From positions 62,001 to 126,000 of the forward strand of contig CAYGDP010000007.1 in assembly GCA_964348665.1 (NCBI GenBank): 64,000 nucleotides of DNA. Reading direction: 5' to 3'. Under the pieces are notes generated by a model, which saw only the letters and a program-made list of their open reading frames with translations, was not told where the DNA came from and searched no databases. This DNA is from CAYGDP01 sp964348665. GTDB taxonomy: Bacteria > Verrucomicrobiota > Verrucomicrobiia > Palsa-1439 > CAYGDP01. A program made the translations under genes and the position numbers. This document shows, in pieces, positions 16,055 through 25,613 of this stretch; the stretch's first letter is position 1; each line of letters begins with the position of its first letter.

Positions 16055-17017
16055 ATGCCCCGCTCCGCCACCGTTGCGACCCTCTGCCTCGCAGTCATTT
16101 GCGCACGCGCAGAAGAATCTGTCCAATGCGAATGGCCCAACACCGGACGGATCGTCGCCATCGGCGACATCCACGGCGCGTACGATCAGTTTGTCCAAAT
16201 CCTGCAAGCCGCCAAGGTCATTGGCGAAGATCATCAGTGGATCGCCGGCGCCACTCGACTGGTGCAGACTGGTGATGTTCCTGATCGCGGCGCCGACTCT
16301 CGCAAAGCCTATGACTTGTTGATGCGTCTCGAAAAAGAGGCAATGGCTGTAGGCGGTCAAGTGCACGCCCTCATCGGCAATCATGATGCCTGGATGATTC
16401 TTGGTGACCTTCGCTACGCCGTCGAAGGAGAGTTCACGGCATTCGCCACAAAAGAATCGGCGGCGCGCCGGGCCGAATTTTTACGCGCACATCCAGATGT
16501 CAACCCCGAGCAACTCCCCCTCGGCTTTCTCGAACACCGCGCCGCGTTCTCGACCCGCGGCCCGTACGGCTCATGGATCGCCAGTCACAACACCGTGATC
16601 AAGATCGGCGACACGCTGTTTCTCCATGCCGGGTTGACCGAGCGATACGGGACGATGCCTCTGGCTAAACTGAACGAAATGGTCCGGGCTGAATTGCGAC
16701 AGAAACATGACGGCAAAGCGCGTTATCCTGTGCTGGAAGACGCCGAGAGTCCCGTGATGTATCGGGGTCTCGCGCTCGATGACGAAAAAGAAATCGCGCC
16801 CCTAGTCGATACAATTCTCCGTTTCCACAAAGCCAAGCGAATCGTCATCGGTCATACCGTTACGTATGGTCCAATCAAACATCGGCTCAATGGCCGGGTA
16901 GTGATGATCGATTGCGGGATGAACCCGATTTACTGGGAAGGTGGTGGCCGCCCCGCGGCGCTGGAAATCATGGGCGGTCAGTTGCGCGAATTATATCTGC
17001 CTGAAAAAAAACTCTAG
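16055..17017 (+). CDS. Secreted calcineurin-like phosphoesterase (Shewanella-like phosphatase group)
   Basis: A 320-residue protein with a short signal peptide (cut near ICARAEE). It has the PPP/metallophosphatase motifs GDIHG (37-41), GDVPDRG (73-79), GNHD (108-111), LHAG and GHTV, which bind two metals. Bacterial proteins with this layout are the Shewanella-like protein phosphatases. It is probably periplasmic, removing phosphate from peptides or small molecules; the substrate is not known. No clear ribosome site precedes ATG 16055. Its end overlaps the convergent kinase gene by four bases. Confidence 0.85.
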   Translation: MPRSATVATLCLAVICARAEESVQCEWPNTGRIVAIGDIHGAYDQFVQILQAAKVIGEDHQWIAGATRLVQTGDVPDRGADSRKAYDLLMRLEKEAMAVGGQVHALIGNHDAWMILGDLRYAVEGEFTAFATKESAARRAEFLRAHPDVNPEQLPLGFLEHRAAFSTRGPYGSWIASHNTVIKIGDTLFLHAGLTERYGTMPLAKLNEMVRAELRQKHDGKARYPVLEDAESPVMYRGLALDDEKEIAPLVDTILRFHKAKRIVIGHTVTYGPIKHRLNGRVVMIDCGMNPIYWEGGGRPAALEIMGGQLRELYLPEKKL

Positions 17018-18015
17018 GCGGCTGACTCTCGAAATCGTTGTAACACTTCCGACGGAGTGGCTGTCCCGGTTGTTCCAATTTTCTGAATGGTAATCGAAGC
17101 AACGATGTTCCCGAGCGCAGCGGCTTCCAGCAGGGTCGCCCCTGCCGCCAACGCGCAAACAATCCCGGCGGTCGCGCTGTCGCCAGCGCCAACGATATCC
17201 ATCGGCCCCCGCACGCGGATTCCCTTCGCGAGATGGACCTTACTACCATCCGCGACGAGAATGCCGCGGTCACCCAGCGTGCAAAAGACGTGTCGACCAC
17301 AGCGCTGGGAAAGGCTCATCGCAGCGGCACGCGCGTCCTTGGATCGAGCCGCGCCGAGGCACTCGTCCCGATTCGGTTTTAACGTCAGGTTCCGAAATAA
17401 ACCGATCCGTGAACGGCTGTCGGCAAGAATCAATTTGTCGGGATGGCGTCTGCCCAGTGCGGCAAGTTCGTGGCGCACGGCGGCGGTGATCACACCGCAG
17501 TTAGCTTCTTGTACTTGATCGGCCACAATGAGCGCGTCAAGCGCGTGAAATTCGCGGCGAAGATGCATCGCGATCTTTTTCGAGAGCTGGAGCGGCGTCG
17601 CGGAGCGATTTTTGATGTCCATGCGGTTGAGTTCGTCTCCTCGCCCCCCTCCAAGCATCGGCTTGGTGTAGGTCGGGGTGCGACGATCGCGCGTAACGAT
17701 CAACGAACGTAAATCGACGCGCCGCGCCGCCAATTCACGCCGTAATTCATATCCTTCTCCATCGTCGCCCAAAATCGTGAACGCGATCATGCGCCCGACG
17801 CCGAGCGCGGCGAGATTGTTAACGACCGTGCCCGCCGCGCCGGGACTGACGCGCACCCCCGTGACTTGATAAGCGTCGAGTCCCGTCTCGACGGATTTCT
17901 CCGTCAGGCGTGGATCGAGGTCGAGATATCGATCGAGAAAGAAATCACCGACGATGCCGATGGTCAATCGCGGCAAGCGGCGCAAAATCGCGCGCAGTTT
18001 GGTTTCTGTTAACAT
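17014..18015 (-). CDS. PfkB-family sugar kinase, similar to heptose-7-phosphate kinase (RfaE/HldE domain I)
   Basis: A 333-residue ribokinase-fold kinase. N-terminal GDFFLDRYL and the sugar-binding PGAAGTVVNNLAALGV match the RfaE-I group (D-glycero-beta-D-manno-heptose-7-phosphate kinase). The C-terminal VGAGDSATAGIVCALAAGA holds the catalytic Asp and anion hole. There is no nucleotidylyltransferase half, unlike E. coli HldE. ATG 18015 follows an AGGGACGG site; an in-frame TTG at 18036 overlaps the stop of the preceding gene. It is the third gene of a HAD / DHS-like / kinase set, which suggests phosphosugar handling, possibly for envelope glycans. Confidence 0.8.
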   Translation of the reverse strand: MLTETKLRAILRRLPRLTIGIVGDFFLDRYLDLDPRLTEKSVETGLDAYQVTGVRVSPGAAGTVVNNLAALGVGRMIAFTILGDDGEGYELRRELAARRVDLRSLIVTRDRRTPTYTKPMLGGGRGDELNRMDIKNRSATPLQLSKKIAMHLRREFHALDALIVADQVQEANCGVITAAVRHELAALGRRHPDKLILADSRSRIGLFRNLTLKPNRDECLGAARSKDARAAAMSLSQRCGRHVFCTLGDRGILVADGSKVHLAKGIRVRGPMDIVGAGDSATAGIVCALAAGATLLEAAALGNIVASITIQKIGTTGTATPSEVLQRFRESAA

Positions 18016-18032
18016 TTCGTTCCGTCCCTGAT

Positions 18033-19001
18033 TCAACGATCGAACGATTTAACCACCGTACTGTAGAGCGCCGTGAACGTGTCGCGATGATCGCCTTGCA
18101 CGTAGAAGCTCTGACCGCCCCCTGCGACCGTGCGGGCAAGCAATGTCTTCCACGGACGGTAATAATATAATGGGTTGGTCTTTGGCGCTTCCTTGGCAGT
18201 CTGGCCCGGCAGCGGGATCAGGTCGAAGACGCCCGTCGTAAAACGCTTGATCCGTTGCCGCCGTTGATGAGCGACATTGCGCGCCATCGCCAACGCCTTC
18301 AAAAAAACTTCCGGCCCCATCACCGCCGACCCAAAACAGAGCAGCACTCCGCCCTCAAGCCGGGTAACTGTTTGCGTATAAAGAAGAAAGTCGCGATAAC
18401 TCGTCGCCCCGAGCGCGGCGCCATCGCAGTTAGGATGTTCGTGGATGATATCGTAGCCGATCCCGACGTGTACGGTCACCGGCACACCGAGGCGCGCACC
18501 CGAGGCGAGGATGCTGATGTCGCGGTGCGGAAATTTTCCACGCAGAATTGACCTCCCAATGGCCTCTCCCATGCCGAGACCGCGCCGCGCCCCTGACCGG
18601 ATCGCGTCGTTCATCGCGCCCGTTTCGCGCCATAAGCCGAACTTGCCACTCTTGATGTATCGCGCCACACTTTCAGTGGTTGCGCCGATCAGTGATAATT
18701 CCCAATCATGAATCGGCCCGGCACCGTTCATCGCAACGTGCGTGATGAGCCGTTTTTGCATCAAATCGATGATGAGCCGCGACACGCCGGCGCGGATGAC
18801 ATGACCGCCCATCATTAAAATGACCGGTCGCTCGGCTGCCCGTGCTTTCCGCATTCGTTCGGCCAAAACGGGAATCGCAACGTGTCTAAACCTACTCGGA
18901 GGAGGCGGCAACGGCAGAAAATTGTCGAGCGCAAGGTCGTGCCGCCGCTTGCGGAGCGGCTGGATTTTCAGACGGCGACGATTGAAAATGGGAAGTGTCA
19001 T
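18033..19001 (-). CDS. Deoxyhypusine-synthase-like protein of unknown function
   Basis: A 322-residue protein whose core, MMGGHVIRAGVSRLIIDLMQ followed by ITHVAMNGAGPIHDWELSLIGAT, resembles the NAD-binding fold of deoxyhypusine synthases. I do not see the active-site Lys loop of true enzymes, and bacteria lack deoxyhypusine, so the name indicates fold only. Residues 196-204 (HVGIGYDII) and a conserved His pair look functional. It starts one base after the HAD gene and overlaps or nearly touches the sugar kinase, so the three are probably co-translated and act on one pathway. Confidence 0.6.
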   Translation of the reverse strand: MTLPIFNRRRLKIQPLRKRRHDLALDNFLPLPPPPSRFRHVAIPVLAERMRKARAAERPVILMMGGHVIRAGVSRLIIDLMQKRLITHVAMNGAGPIHDWELSLIGATTESVARYIKSGKFGLWRETGAMNDAIRSGARRGLGMGEAIGRSILRGKFPHRDISILASGARLGVPVTVHVGIGYDIIHEHPNCDGAALGATSYRDFLLYTQTVTRLEGGVLLCFGSAVMGPEVFLKALAMARNVAHQRRQRIKRFTTGVFDLIPLPGQTAKEAPKTNPLYYYRPWKTLLARTVAGGGQSFYVQGDHRDTFTALYSTVVKSFDR

Positions 19002-19002
19002 T

Positions 19003-19848
19003 TTAGGGATCGAACAAAATTTTTAGCAGACCATCCTGTTCGCAGTAATCTCCAACGATGATATCTGCACCGGCTTGGATCAGGCGGTTGCGCTTCCACG
19101 CGTCCACGCCCGCGCGACGGATTTCATCGCTTGCAACGCCGACGGCGACGCCGCCGACTTTCTTGACCTCCTCGATCTCGACGAACCCGTCGCCGAACGC
19201 CAGCAGCTCGCCGCCGCGAAGTCCTTGCTCGCGCAAAATCCGATCGATGATCATTTGTTTTGAAAAGTTCTTGTAGTGATCTAATGCGCCAAAGATTCGC
19301 TCCCCGAAAAATTCCGTCAATCCCAACAACGCCGCCTCCTCGCGCACATTGGCGACATCCGTGCCGCTGGCCAAATACAGGATCATCCCGCGCTCGCACA
19401 ATCGCGCCAGGATGGAATGCGTTTGTGGGACCGTCAGTTGCTCCCGCGACAATTCTCCGCTTCGGAGTCCAACCAATCGCGGCTTGAGGCGCTCACCCAG
19501 CAGAGCGTTGAATTGGTGTTTGTAATCCAGCGGATCACTCGGTTGACCGCCCCGCTGTCGCACGTGGTCGTCTAGCTCGATCATCTGGTAAATGGTCTGC
19601 CGCCCATTGAGCCGCATCACGAAATCCTCGACAATCGCCCGCAGTTCCGATTCTGTCTCGCGTGTCCCTGTCGCGCGCAGGATTTCGACCATCATGGGGA
19701 TCATGACTTCCGGCCAGCCCTCGCGGATGAGGGAAAGGGTCCCGTCAAAATCAAAGAGCACCGAGCGAAATTGTCCCGGCGTCCAATCGCGTCGCACGAC
19801 TTCGATGCCCGTTCCCGGCATGAATCGGTCGGGCAATGTGGCGGTCAT
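19003..19848 (-). CDS. HAD-superfamily hydrolase
   Basis: A 281-residue phosphatase-type HAD protein. Motif I is LFDFDGTLSL with the nucleophile Asp, motif II the Ser in LYLASGTD, motif III the Lys near HYKNFSKQM, and motif IV FGDGFVEIEE. A helical cap lies between motifs I and II, as in phosphoglycolate phosphatase-like enzymes. It leads the three-gene set with the DHS-like protein and the sugar kinase. The likely substrate is a sugar phosphate, from the company it keeps. Confidence 0.87.
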   Translation of the reverse strand: MTATLPDRFMPGTGIEVVRRDWTPGQFRSVLFDFDGTLSLIREGWPEVMIPMMVEILRATGTRETESELRAIVEDFVMRLNGRQTIYQMIELDDHVRQRGGQPSDPLDYKHQFNALLGERLKPRLVGLRSGELSREQLTVPQTHSILARLCERGMILYLASGTDVANVREEAALLGLTEFFGERIFGALDHYKNFSKQMIIDRILREQGLRGGELLAFGDGFVEIEEVKKVGGVAVGVASDEIRRAGVDAWKRNRLIQAGADIIVGDYCEQDGLLKILFDP

Positions 19849-19909
19849 AGCGCAATCGCTTTGGTCAGATTCAAACCGAGACGTTCAAGAATTGTTAGCC
19901 TGCACCGGG

Positions 19910-20914
19910 TCAGTCAAGGAGTCGAAACGATTCAAAGAAAAAATCCGTTTCGGGAGGGCCCAAGCTGCCGTAGTGCCCATTCGACCACATCAAATACAAC
20001 CTCGATTGCGTGTTCACATAAACCGCCTTGGCTTTGATCCCATCAATGCGCACGCCCAGTTTTACGTTGCCCGATGAATCTGTCACGCCTTTCGATGTGT
20101 AGGAAATGAAGTCTATCGAGGAGAAACCAAGGAATGGATAGTAGGAGATGTTGTCATGGGGCTCGCCTCCCACTCGGGTGGTTAATCCCAGTCGCGCAGC
20201 CATCATGAGCGCCCGATCATCAAACCCCTTGACCTGCGGAACCGTCGCATATGCGATTCCGTAACGAGTGTTGCTCACCTTCGAATGACTCTCCCATTGA
20301 ACGACAAAGATTTCGCCGTAGGGTGAGGTGAAAGACCAATCGGATTTTTCCGGGTTGCGAGGCATTCGCACCCGGAATTTTTCGCCAGGAATAACCAAGT
20401 CTTCCCATGCATAGTAGTACCAGACAAAATATCCGCCTCCACCAAACACAACAGCCACGAGGATGAACCCGGCAACCAATTGCGCCGCCCGCTTGAACCC
20501 GCCTGTCGGCTTCCATTGATCTTTTCGCCAAGTCTTAGGCTTTCTTTTGAACCATTTCTTCAGCCCTGTTTCCTCGGGCGGCGGGGGTGGCGGAGCTTCT
20601 TCTTTTAAACCTACCCGCTTCGGCTTCCAGCTTTCCTCTCCAGATGGCACTTCGGGCTCGTCAACTTTCACCGCCGGTTGCGGCGGAGGCGTGCGCGGTT
20701 TAAGACGTGGTCCACTCGACACCACTGCAGCAGGTCGAGGAGCATCCCGGAACTGCGGTACTTTGGAGCCGGGGATCCATTCGGTCAGCGTCTCGCACCA
20801 AACCGGCGTTTCCCCATCCAGTTCGCCAGAGCCGAATTTTTGCGCCAACGCGGATTCGCTGATGGGACCGAGCTGTTGATCGTTTTGAAGGTAATACCAA
20901 GCTTGTTCGTCCAT
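19910..20914 (-). CDS. GYF_2-domain membrane protein
   Basis: A 334-residue protein. Residues 1-55 form a GYF_2 domain (WYYLQNDQQLGPISESALAQ, then WCETLTEWIPGSKVP). A Pro-rich cytoplasmic linker follows (residues 58-120), then a basic stretch and one membrane segment at about 148-168 (LVAGFILVAVVFGGGGYFVWY). The C-terminal 150 residues should be periplasmic and show no known domain. GYF_2 domains bind proline-rich partners and are often fused to membrane parts in this kind of bacterium. It is 48 bases downstream of proC. Confidence 0.75.
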   Translation of the reverse strand: MDEQAWYYLQNDQQLGPISESALAQKFGSGELDGETPVWCETLTEWIPGSKVPQFRDAPRPAAVVSSGPRLKPRTPPPQPAVKVDEPEVPSGEESWKPKRVGLKEEAPPPPPPEETGLKKWFKRKPKTWRKDQWKPTGGFKRAAQLVAGFILVAVVFGGGGYFVWYYYAWEDLVIPGEKFRVRMPRNPEKSDWSFTSPYGEIFVVQWESHSKVSNTRYGIAYATVPQVKGFDDRALMMAARLGLTTRVGGEPHDNISYYPFLGFSSIDFISYTSKGVTDSSGNVKLGVRIDGIKAKAVYVNTQSRLYLMWSNGHYGSLGPPETDFFFESFRLLD

Positions 20915-20961
20915 GATGGGTGCCTAGACTAATCGGACAAAGCCGATGCGTCAAGAGCGAC

Positions 20962-21789
20962 CTATTTCTTTTGACCCAGTGCCTTGCTTTTTTCCGTCGC
21001 GGCGCGGACGGCGGCGATGAAGGCCGCGCGGACTTTACCGGATTCGAGCGCGCCGAGTCCTTCAATGGTCGTGCCTCCCGGACTGGCCACGGCATCTTTT
21101 AGTTCACCGGGGTGTTTGCCTGTTTCGAGCAACATCTTAGCAGAGCCAAGGACGGTTTGCGCAGCGAGCTTTAGCGAAACATCGCGAGGCAATCCACAGG
21201 CAACACCGCCATCGGCAAACGCGTCGATCATGACAAAAACATAGGCCGGGCCGCTGCCGCTTAAGCCAGTAACCGCATCCAGAAGTTTTTCGGGCAGCTC
21301 GACGGCAACACCAACGGCACCAAGAATTTTCCGAGCGGTATCGGCGTCATCGGGCCGCGCATTTTTGCCGAGCGCAAATCCTGCCGCGCCAGCGCCCACC
21401 AATGCCGGCGCGTTCGGCATCACACGAATGACGCGCGCGTTCGCCGGCAATCCATTTTGCAGTGTATCCAGCGTGACGCCTGCGGCAATGGAGATAAGAA
21501 GTTGTTTTTCCGAGAATTTTGGTTTGAGCTGCAACAGAACGGCGGGGACGATGTCGGGTTTGACAGCGAGAATGAGGATGTCGGCAGCTTTAAGGACGGC
21601 GGCGTTATCGGCAGTGACGCGCACTTTCGTCATGCGCGCGAGTTCGTCGCGGAAGGAAGGGACCGGTTCGGCGGCGATGATTTTCTTGGGCGCAACCAAT
21701 CTGGCAGCGAGGATGCCTTTGATCAGGGCGCCCCCCATCTTGCCACCACCGATGAAGCCGATGGTTTTGCTTCCCAAAGGTGTGCTCAT
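20962..21789 (-). CDS. proC: Pyrroline-5-carboxylate reductase
   Basis: A 275-residue enzyme that makes the last step of proline synthesis. It has the NAD(P)-binding start TIGFIGGGKMGGALIKGIL, the RVMPNAPALVGAGAAGFA segment, and the signature LSGSGPAYVFVMIDAFADG with SPGGTTIEGLGALE. ATG 21789 gives the usual length; the frame runs further to 21888 without family similarity. It follows the glycosyltransferase gene by 65 bases. Confidence 0.94.
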   Translation of the reverse strand: MSTPLGSKTIGFIGGGKMGGALIKGILAARLVAPKKIIAAEPVPSFRDELARMTKVRVTADNAAVLKAADILILAVKPDIVPAVLLQLKPKFSEKQLLISIAAGVTLDTLQNGLPANARVIRVMPNAPALVGAGAAGFALGKNARPDDADTARKILGAVGVAVELPEKLLDAVTGLSGSGPAYVFVMIDAFADGGVACGLPRDVSLKLAAQTVLGSAKMLLETGKHPGELKDAVASPGGTTIEGLGALESGKVRAAFIAAVRAATEKSKALGQKK

Positions 21790-21854
21790 GGCCGGCAACG
21801 TAACATGGGGATGCCAAACCAGCAAGGAGGAAGGCAATTCCACTTCGAACATGA

Positions 21855-23720
21855 TTACGACTTCAATTCTGCGAGGAAACGCAGGCATTCCTCTTCGAAA
21901 AGAAAACCGGACACACGCGGGTTATCACCGTTCGATTTCCATTTTGGATAACTGCGATGCTGAAAAATCCTGCGGCCGTCGAAATCGTGCTGGCACATTG
22001 TCCCTTGCAATTCCTCCAGCGGTCGCGTTGGCATCGCGTAGTCGAGACCAAGTTTCCGCCACGCCAAATAAAACGTGTCTTTGTCGCCGTAGATGTGGCG
22101 ATACCAGAAGTCGCTGTGCTCGTTCATCCACATCGTCAGGCAGAGCGCTCGCCAACAGCGCTGTTTGTCCACAACAATTTGGCCAGCCTCCACTTCTGGT
22201 TCGTCACGATAGGAAACACCAGTGAGCCGCCAGATGGCGCGGTTGGAGGTGAGCCGACTGCGGTCTGGCCAGAAGACTGCGCCATTCTGTCGAAACTGGG
22301 GCGTGTCAAAAAGGAAAGTTGGATCGAGGACAGGAACATTGTCGGCATCCAGGTGAAGCACCTCGCGGAAGCGGCTATGGAGAATGGCATAGGGTTTCAA
22401 TTCCCAGCCGTTGAGAATCCGCACGGGGCGATGTTTGCGGATTTCGTCAGCGTCTACACAGGTTACACCGAGCGGTTCGAGGGCGATTCGAAGCGTGTCC
22501 GGCATCTCATCGGCGCCGAGGTGCCAAAGTTCAATGGGGAGCACGCAACCGAGATGGCGCAACATGCGAACGCAGACATATGCGGCGTGCCCGTGCGTGG
22601 GACCGCCGCCGGGAATGACGATCCCTCGGTCTTCGTGATTGCCAGGGTAAACTGGAATTGTTTCGATGGCAGCTTCCATAGAAGCGATGGAATTGGATTC
22701 GGTCAAGGTCGAGCCGTGACCGTTGAGAGATTTCCGACTGCGGAGGACCCGATTTTGAGAAGGTGTAAGGTAGCGGAGCACGCCGCCGTCGTAGTAGCTT
22801 TCGATGCGTTGGATGACCGTTTCGGCAGTAATCATGTGTAAGCAGCGGGGGAGATTGCCGACGGTATCCACGCACAATGCTTCCGGTTTGTCGCGCCAAT
22901 CGCCGTCGCCTAGAGGCACGGCACGGGATCGCCAGCAACCGCCCTGTTCGCAGCAGGGCAGCGCACCGACCGTGTGAAGAAATTGGTGGTGTGGATACGC
23001 TTCCCAATGCGGCGGCTCGCGCCCGCCCGCGATGACAACGCACGGGCGATTCCTGGGACGACCGCCTTTGACTTCAACGGCAGCGGCCAGGTGCATTGAG
23101 AGTGTGATGGGACAGAGAACGCCTTGCGCGTGATACATCAGTCGAACCAATTGACGCAGATCGGTCTTGCCGCGCAGATCCAGGACATCCCGCAAAGGAG
23201 GATGATGGTGGCCGTTTTCGCCGACTTGGACGAAGAGGATTTTATCGTGAAAATGATCGACGACCTGTTGATAGCGCGAGATGTCCCACCATTTCAGGGT
23301 GCAATCAGTCTTGCCACCGGCGACGATGATCCAGAAAGGCATGTCTTGGCCAATGTTCTCCTGGACCTGCGACCACCAACGTTTTTCCTGGTCGGAAATG
23401 TAAATATCGCCTTTGTACGCGGTAGGTTTGATGTGCAAACCGAGTTTTTCGTTCAGGAATTCGATGAACCCGTAAAGAAAATGAACGGGCAACTCGTTGC
23501 TGCGATGAAAGAGCGGATAATCGCACTCGATCAGCTCGACTTCTGGGTCAGTTTCGTCGAGCCGTGTGCGATACGGGTTGTTTTCCCAGAGCGCCGGGCA
23601 AGGTGTGCGGACGTCGGTGAGAAATTGGTTTGGATAACAACGGTGCAAGTCTCGCACTGCGGCGGTGAGCATAACGATATCGCCAGGAGATTGCCCGTTT
23701 TTAAGGATCAGTTTCTTCAC
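21855..23720 (-). CDS. Two-domain glycosyltransferase (GT9-like plus alpha-mannosyltransferase-like)
   Basis: A 621-residue cytoplasmic protein. The first 300 residues resemble a heptosyltransferase-type GT9 domain (start KKLILKNGQSPGDIVMLTAA, then the region VLCPITLSMHLAAAVEVKGG as in ADP-heptose transferases). Residues about 350-600 resemble the MNN1/MNN2-type alpha-mannosyltransferase family: GIVIPGGGPTHGHAAYVCVR, a DxD-type HLDADNVPV near residue 458 and an aromatic DTFYLAWRKLGLDY segment. Both halves look complete. It is the first gene of the minus-strand run and suggests synthesis of an envelope or secreted glycan. The sugar and acceptor are unknown. Confidence 0.72.
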   Translation of the reverse strand: MKKLILKNGQSPGDIVMLTAAVRDLHRCYPNQFLTDVRTPCPALWENNPYRTRLDETDPEVELIECDYPLFHRSNELPVHFLYGFIEFLNEKLGLHIKPTAYKGDIYISDQEKRWWSQVQENIGQDMPFWIIVAGGKTDCTLKWWDISRYQQVVDHFHDKILFVQVGENGHHHPPLRDVLDLRGKTDLRQLVRLMYHAQGVLCPITLSMHLAAAVEVKGGRPRNRPCVVIAGGREPPHWEAYPHHQFLHTVGALPCCEQGGCWRSRAVPLGDGDWRDKPEALCVDTVGNLPRCLHMITAETVIQRIESYYDGGVLRYLTPSQNRVLRSRKSLNGHGSTLTESNSIASMEAAIETIPVYPGNHEDRGIVIPGGGPTHGHAAYVCVRMLRHLGCVLPIELWHLGADEMPDTLRIALEPLGVTCVDADEIRKHRPVRILNGWELKPYAILHSRFREVLHLDADNVPVLDPTFLFDTPQFRQNGAVFWPDRSRLTSNRAIWRLTGVSYRDEPEVEAGQIVVDKQRCWRALCLTMWMNEHSDFWYRHIYGDKDTFYLAWRKLGLDYAMPTRPLEELQGTMCQHDFDGRRIFQHRSYPKWKSNGDNPRVSGFLFEEECLRFLAELKS

Positions 23721-23824
23721 AGCGATGGCTTTTTAGGCTCGAAGCAAACAACTTGGCAAGCAAGTTTTATTCACCAAGGCCGAATCTTGTTTGCATCGAG
23801 TAGCTATGTTACGTTGCCCGCGCG

Positions 23825-25576
23825 ATGGACGATGAGGCAAAAACGCGAATTGAGGATCGCCAGTCAAAAGTATCCGAGACGGCATTGTCGGCGTCGACTC
23901 CTTACGAGTCGAGAGTCGGGGATAAGCTTGCCCATTATCAATTAGTCGAGAAACTCGGCGCAGGCGGCATGGGCCTCGTTTTCAAGGCGCATGAAGCAGC
24001 CCTCCGCCGCAACGTAGCCATCAAAGTCTTGCTCCGCGAATTCGTCAAGGACGAGCAGTTCTTGCAGCGATTTCAGCAGGAGGCACAGGCGGTCGGCGGA
24101 CTCAATCACCCGAACATCATTCAGATTTACTACACCGGCGAGCAAAACGGGATTGTTTTTTTCGCCATGGAATTTGTCGAGGGCCAAAGTTTGGAATCTC
24201 TTCTCAAGGGACGCGGGACGATTTCCGAGAAAGAGGCTCTCGACTTCGTTGGCCAGGCTGCGCTCGGCCTGCGACACGCCCAGCAACACGGCGTCATCCA
24301 CCGCGACGTAAAACCCGCCAATCTCATGCTGACTCACACCGGCACGATTAAAGTAGCAGACTTCGGTCTGGCCAAACGCGTAAAACAGGAAAGCTCAAAG
24401 ATCGCCCTGACCGCTCCGCACACCATAATGGGTTCGCCCCATTATATCAGTCCCGAACAGGCGAGGGGGTTGACGGTGGATCATCGAAGCGATATCTATT
24501 CGCTCGGGGCCACTTTGTATCACCTGCTCGCCGGCCGATCACCATTCCAAGGCGACGACCCGATCGGCATCATGATTCAGCAGATCGAGAGTCCTCTGCC
24601 GCCAATTTACAAATTCAATCCCACAATCACGCCCGGCACGATGCGAATTCTCAACAAAATGCTGGCCAAAAATCCGGCGGAACGCTACCAAACCTATGAT
24701 GAATTGATTGACGACCTGACGGCAACGCAGCAACCGAAGCAGTTTCGGCGGCCATTTCTGCTGCTGACCGCTGCTGTTGTAACCTCCATGTTGCTGACGG
24801 CGGGAGGATTTTATTTCTATGCGCGCCACTCCGCACAAGGGTTCCCGCCCTCAACGAATCCCCTCGGCTCGGCCAATACAAAACCAGCGACCGACGCGAC
24901 GTTTGTTCCTCTTGATATCTCAAAAGCCTGCAACTATAACATCATCAGTTCGGCGGATTTTGACGCGACGTTCTATTTCGATGACATCACGAAATTAAGT
25001 TGGGCGACCACTGGTTTTCTTCAAAAGGACTATCCCAACACAAAAGGGATTCCCGACAATGGGCTGCTTGCTGTCCCACAACAGCGAAGTGCCGAATTCC
25101 GCCTGTGGATGCCTCCCGCCGCAAACGCGATCATTTTGACGGATAAAAACGGACGACAACCGTTGCCGGTTTCGTTCATAATTCTCCCGGCACAACGCCG
25201 GTCGTTCGCCAAGCTTGCTTTCCTTCACGCAAGCGTTCTCGGCGGCGCAGAGATCGCCGTCACCGTCCAGTACGCGGACAACTCCGAGGAAACTCGGACG
25301 TTATCCGTGCTGGATTGGTATCCTTACAATCGCGATCGGGAAATGACGCCCGACCAGCAAGTCGCGTTGAAAACCCCAAGCACAGCCGGCAATGACACGA
25401 GGGAAATTCTCTCGGAAATCGTAACCGTGGACCCTACGCGCATCCTCCAATCAATTAAGGTCTCGCTCCAGCAGCGGTATCCCATCCGCGGAGGCAATCC
25501 CGGTGACTACGCCGAAAAATTCACCGCCGCGATCTTTGCAGTCACCGCGCTGCCCACCAATCCACAACCGCGCTGA
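23825..25576 (+). CDS. Membrane Ser/Thr protein kinase (PknB-like)
   Basis: A 583-residue Hanks-type kinase. The glycine loop is LGAGGMGLVFKA (residues 44-55), the ATP Lys is K67, the catalytic loop HRDVKPANLML has D161, and the metal Asp is D179 in ADFGLA. The kinase domain ends near 290. One membrane segment lies at about 310-331. The remaining 250 residues would be outside the membrane and look like a beta-rich sensor domain of no family I recognise. It stands alone, divergent from the glycosyltransferase run. Confidence 0.92.
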   Translation: MDDEAKTRIEDRQSKVSETALSASTPYESRVGDKLAHYQLVEKLGAGGMGLVFKAHEAALRRNVAIKVLLREFVKDEQFLQRFQQEAQAVGGLNHPNIIQIYYTGEQNGIVFFAMEFVEGQSLESLLKGRGTISEKEALDFVGQAALGLRHAQQHGVIHRDVKPANLMLTHTGTIKVADFGLAKRVKQESSKIALTAPHTIMGSPHYISPEQARGLTVDHRSDIYSLGATLYHLLAGRSPFQGDDPIGIMIQQIESPLPPIYKFNPTITPGTMRILNKMLAKNPAERYQTYDELIDDLTATQQPKQFRRPFLLLTAAVVTSMLLTAGGFYFYARHSAQGFPPSTNPLGSANTKPATDATFVPLDISKACNYNIISSADFDATFYFDDITKLSWATTGFLQKDYPNTKGIPDNGLLAVPQQRSAEFRLWMPPAANAIILTDKNGRQPLPVSFIILPAQRRSFAKLAFLHASVLGGAEIAVTVQYADNSEETRTLSVLDWYPYNRDREMTPDQQVALKTPSTAGNDTREILSEIVTVDPTRILQSIKVSLQQRYPIRGGNPGDYAEKFTAAIFAVTALPTNPQPR

Positions 25577-25613
25577 ATCTATCTTGGCAGTGACCGATTG
25601 ACTCCGTCCTCCG

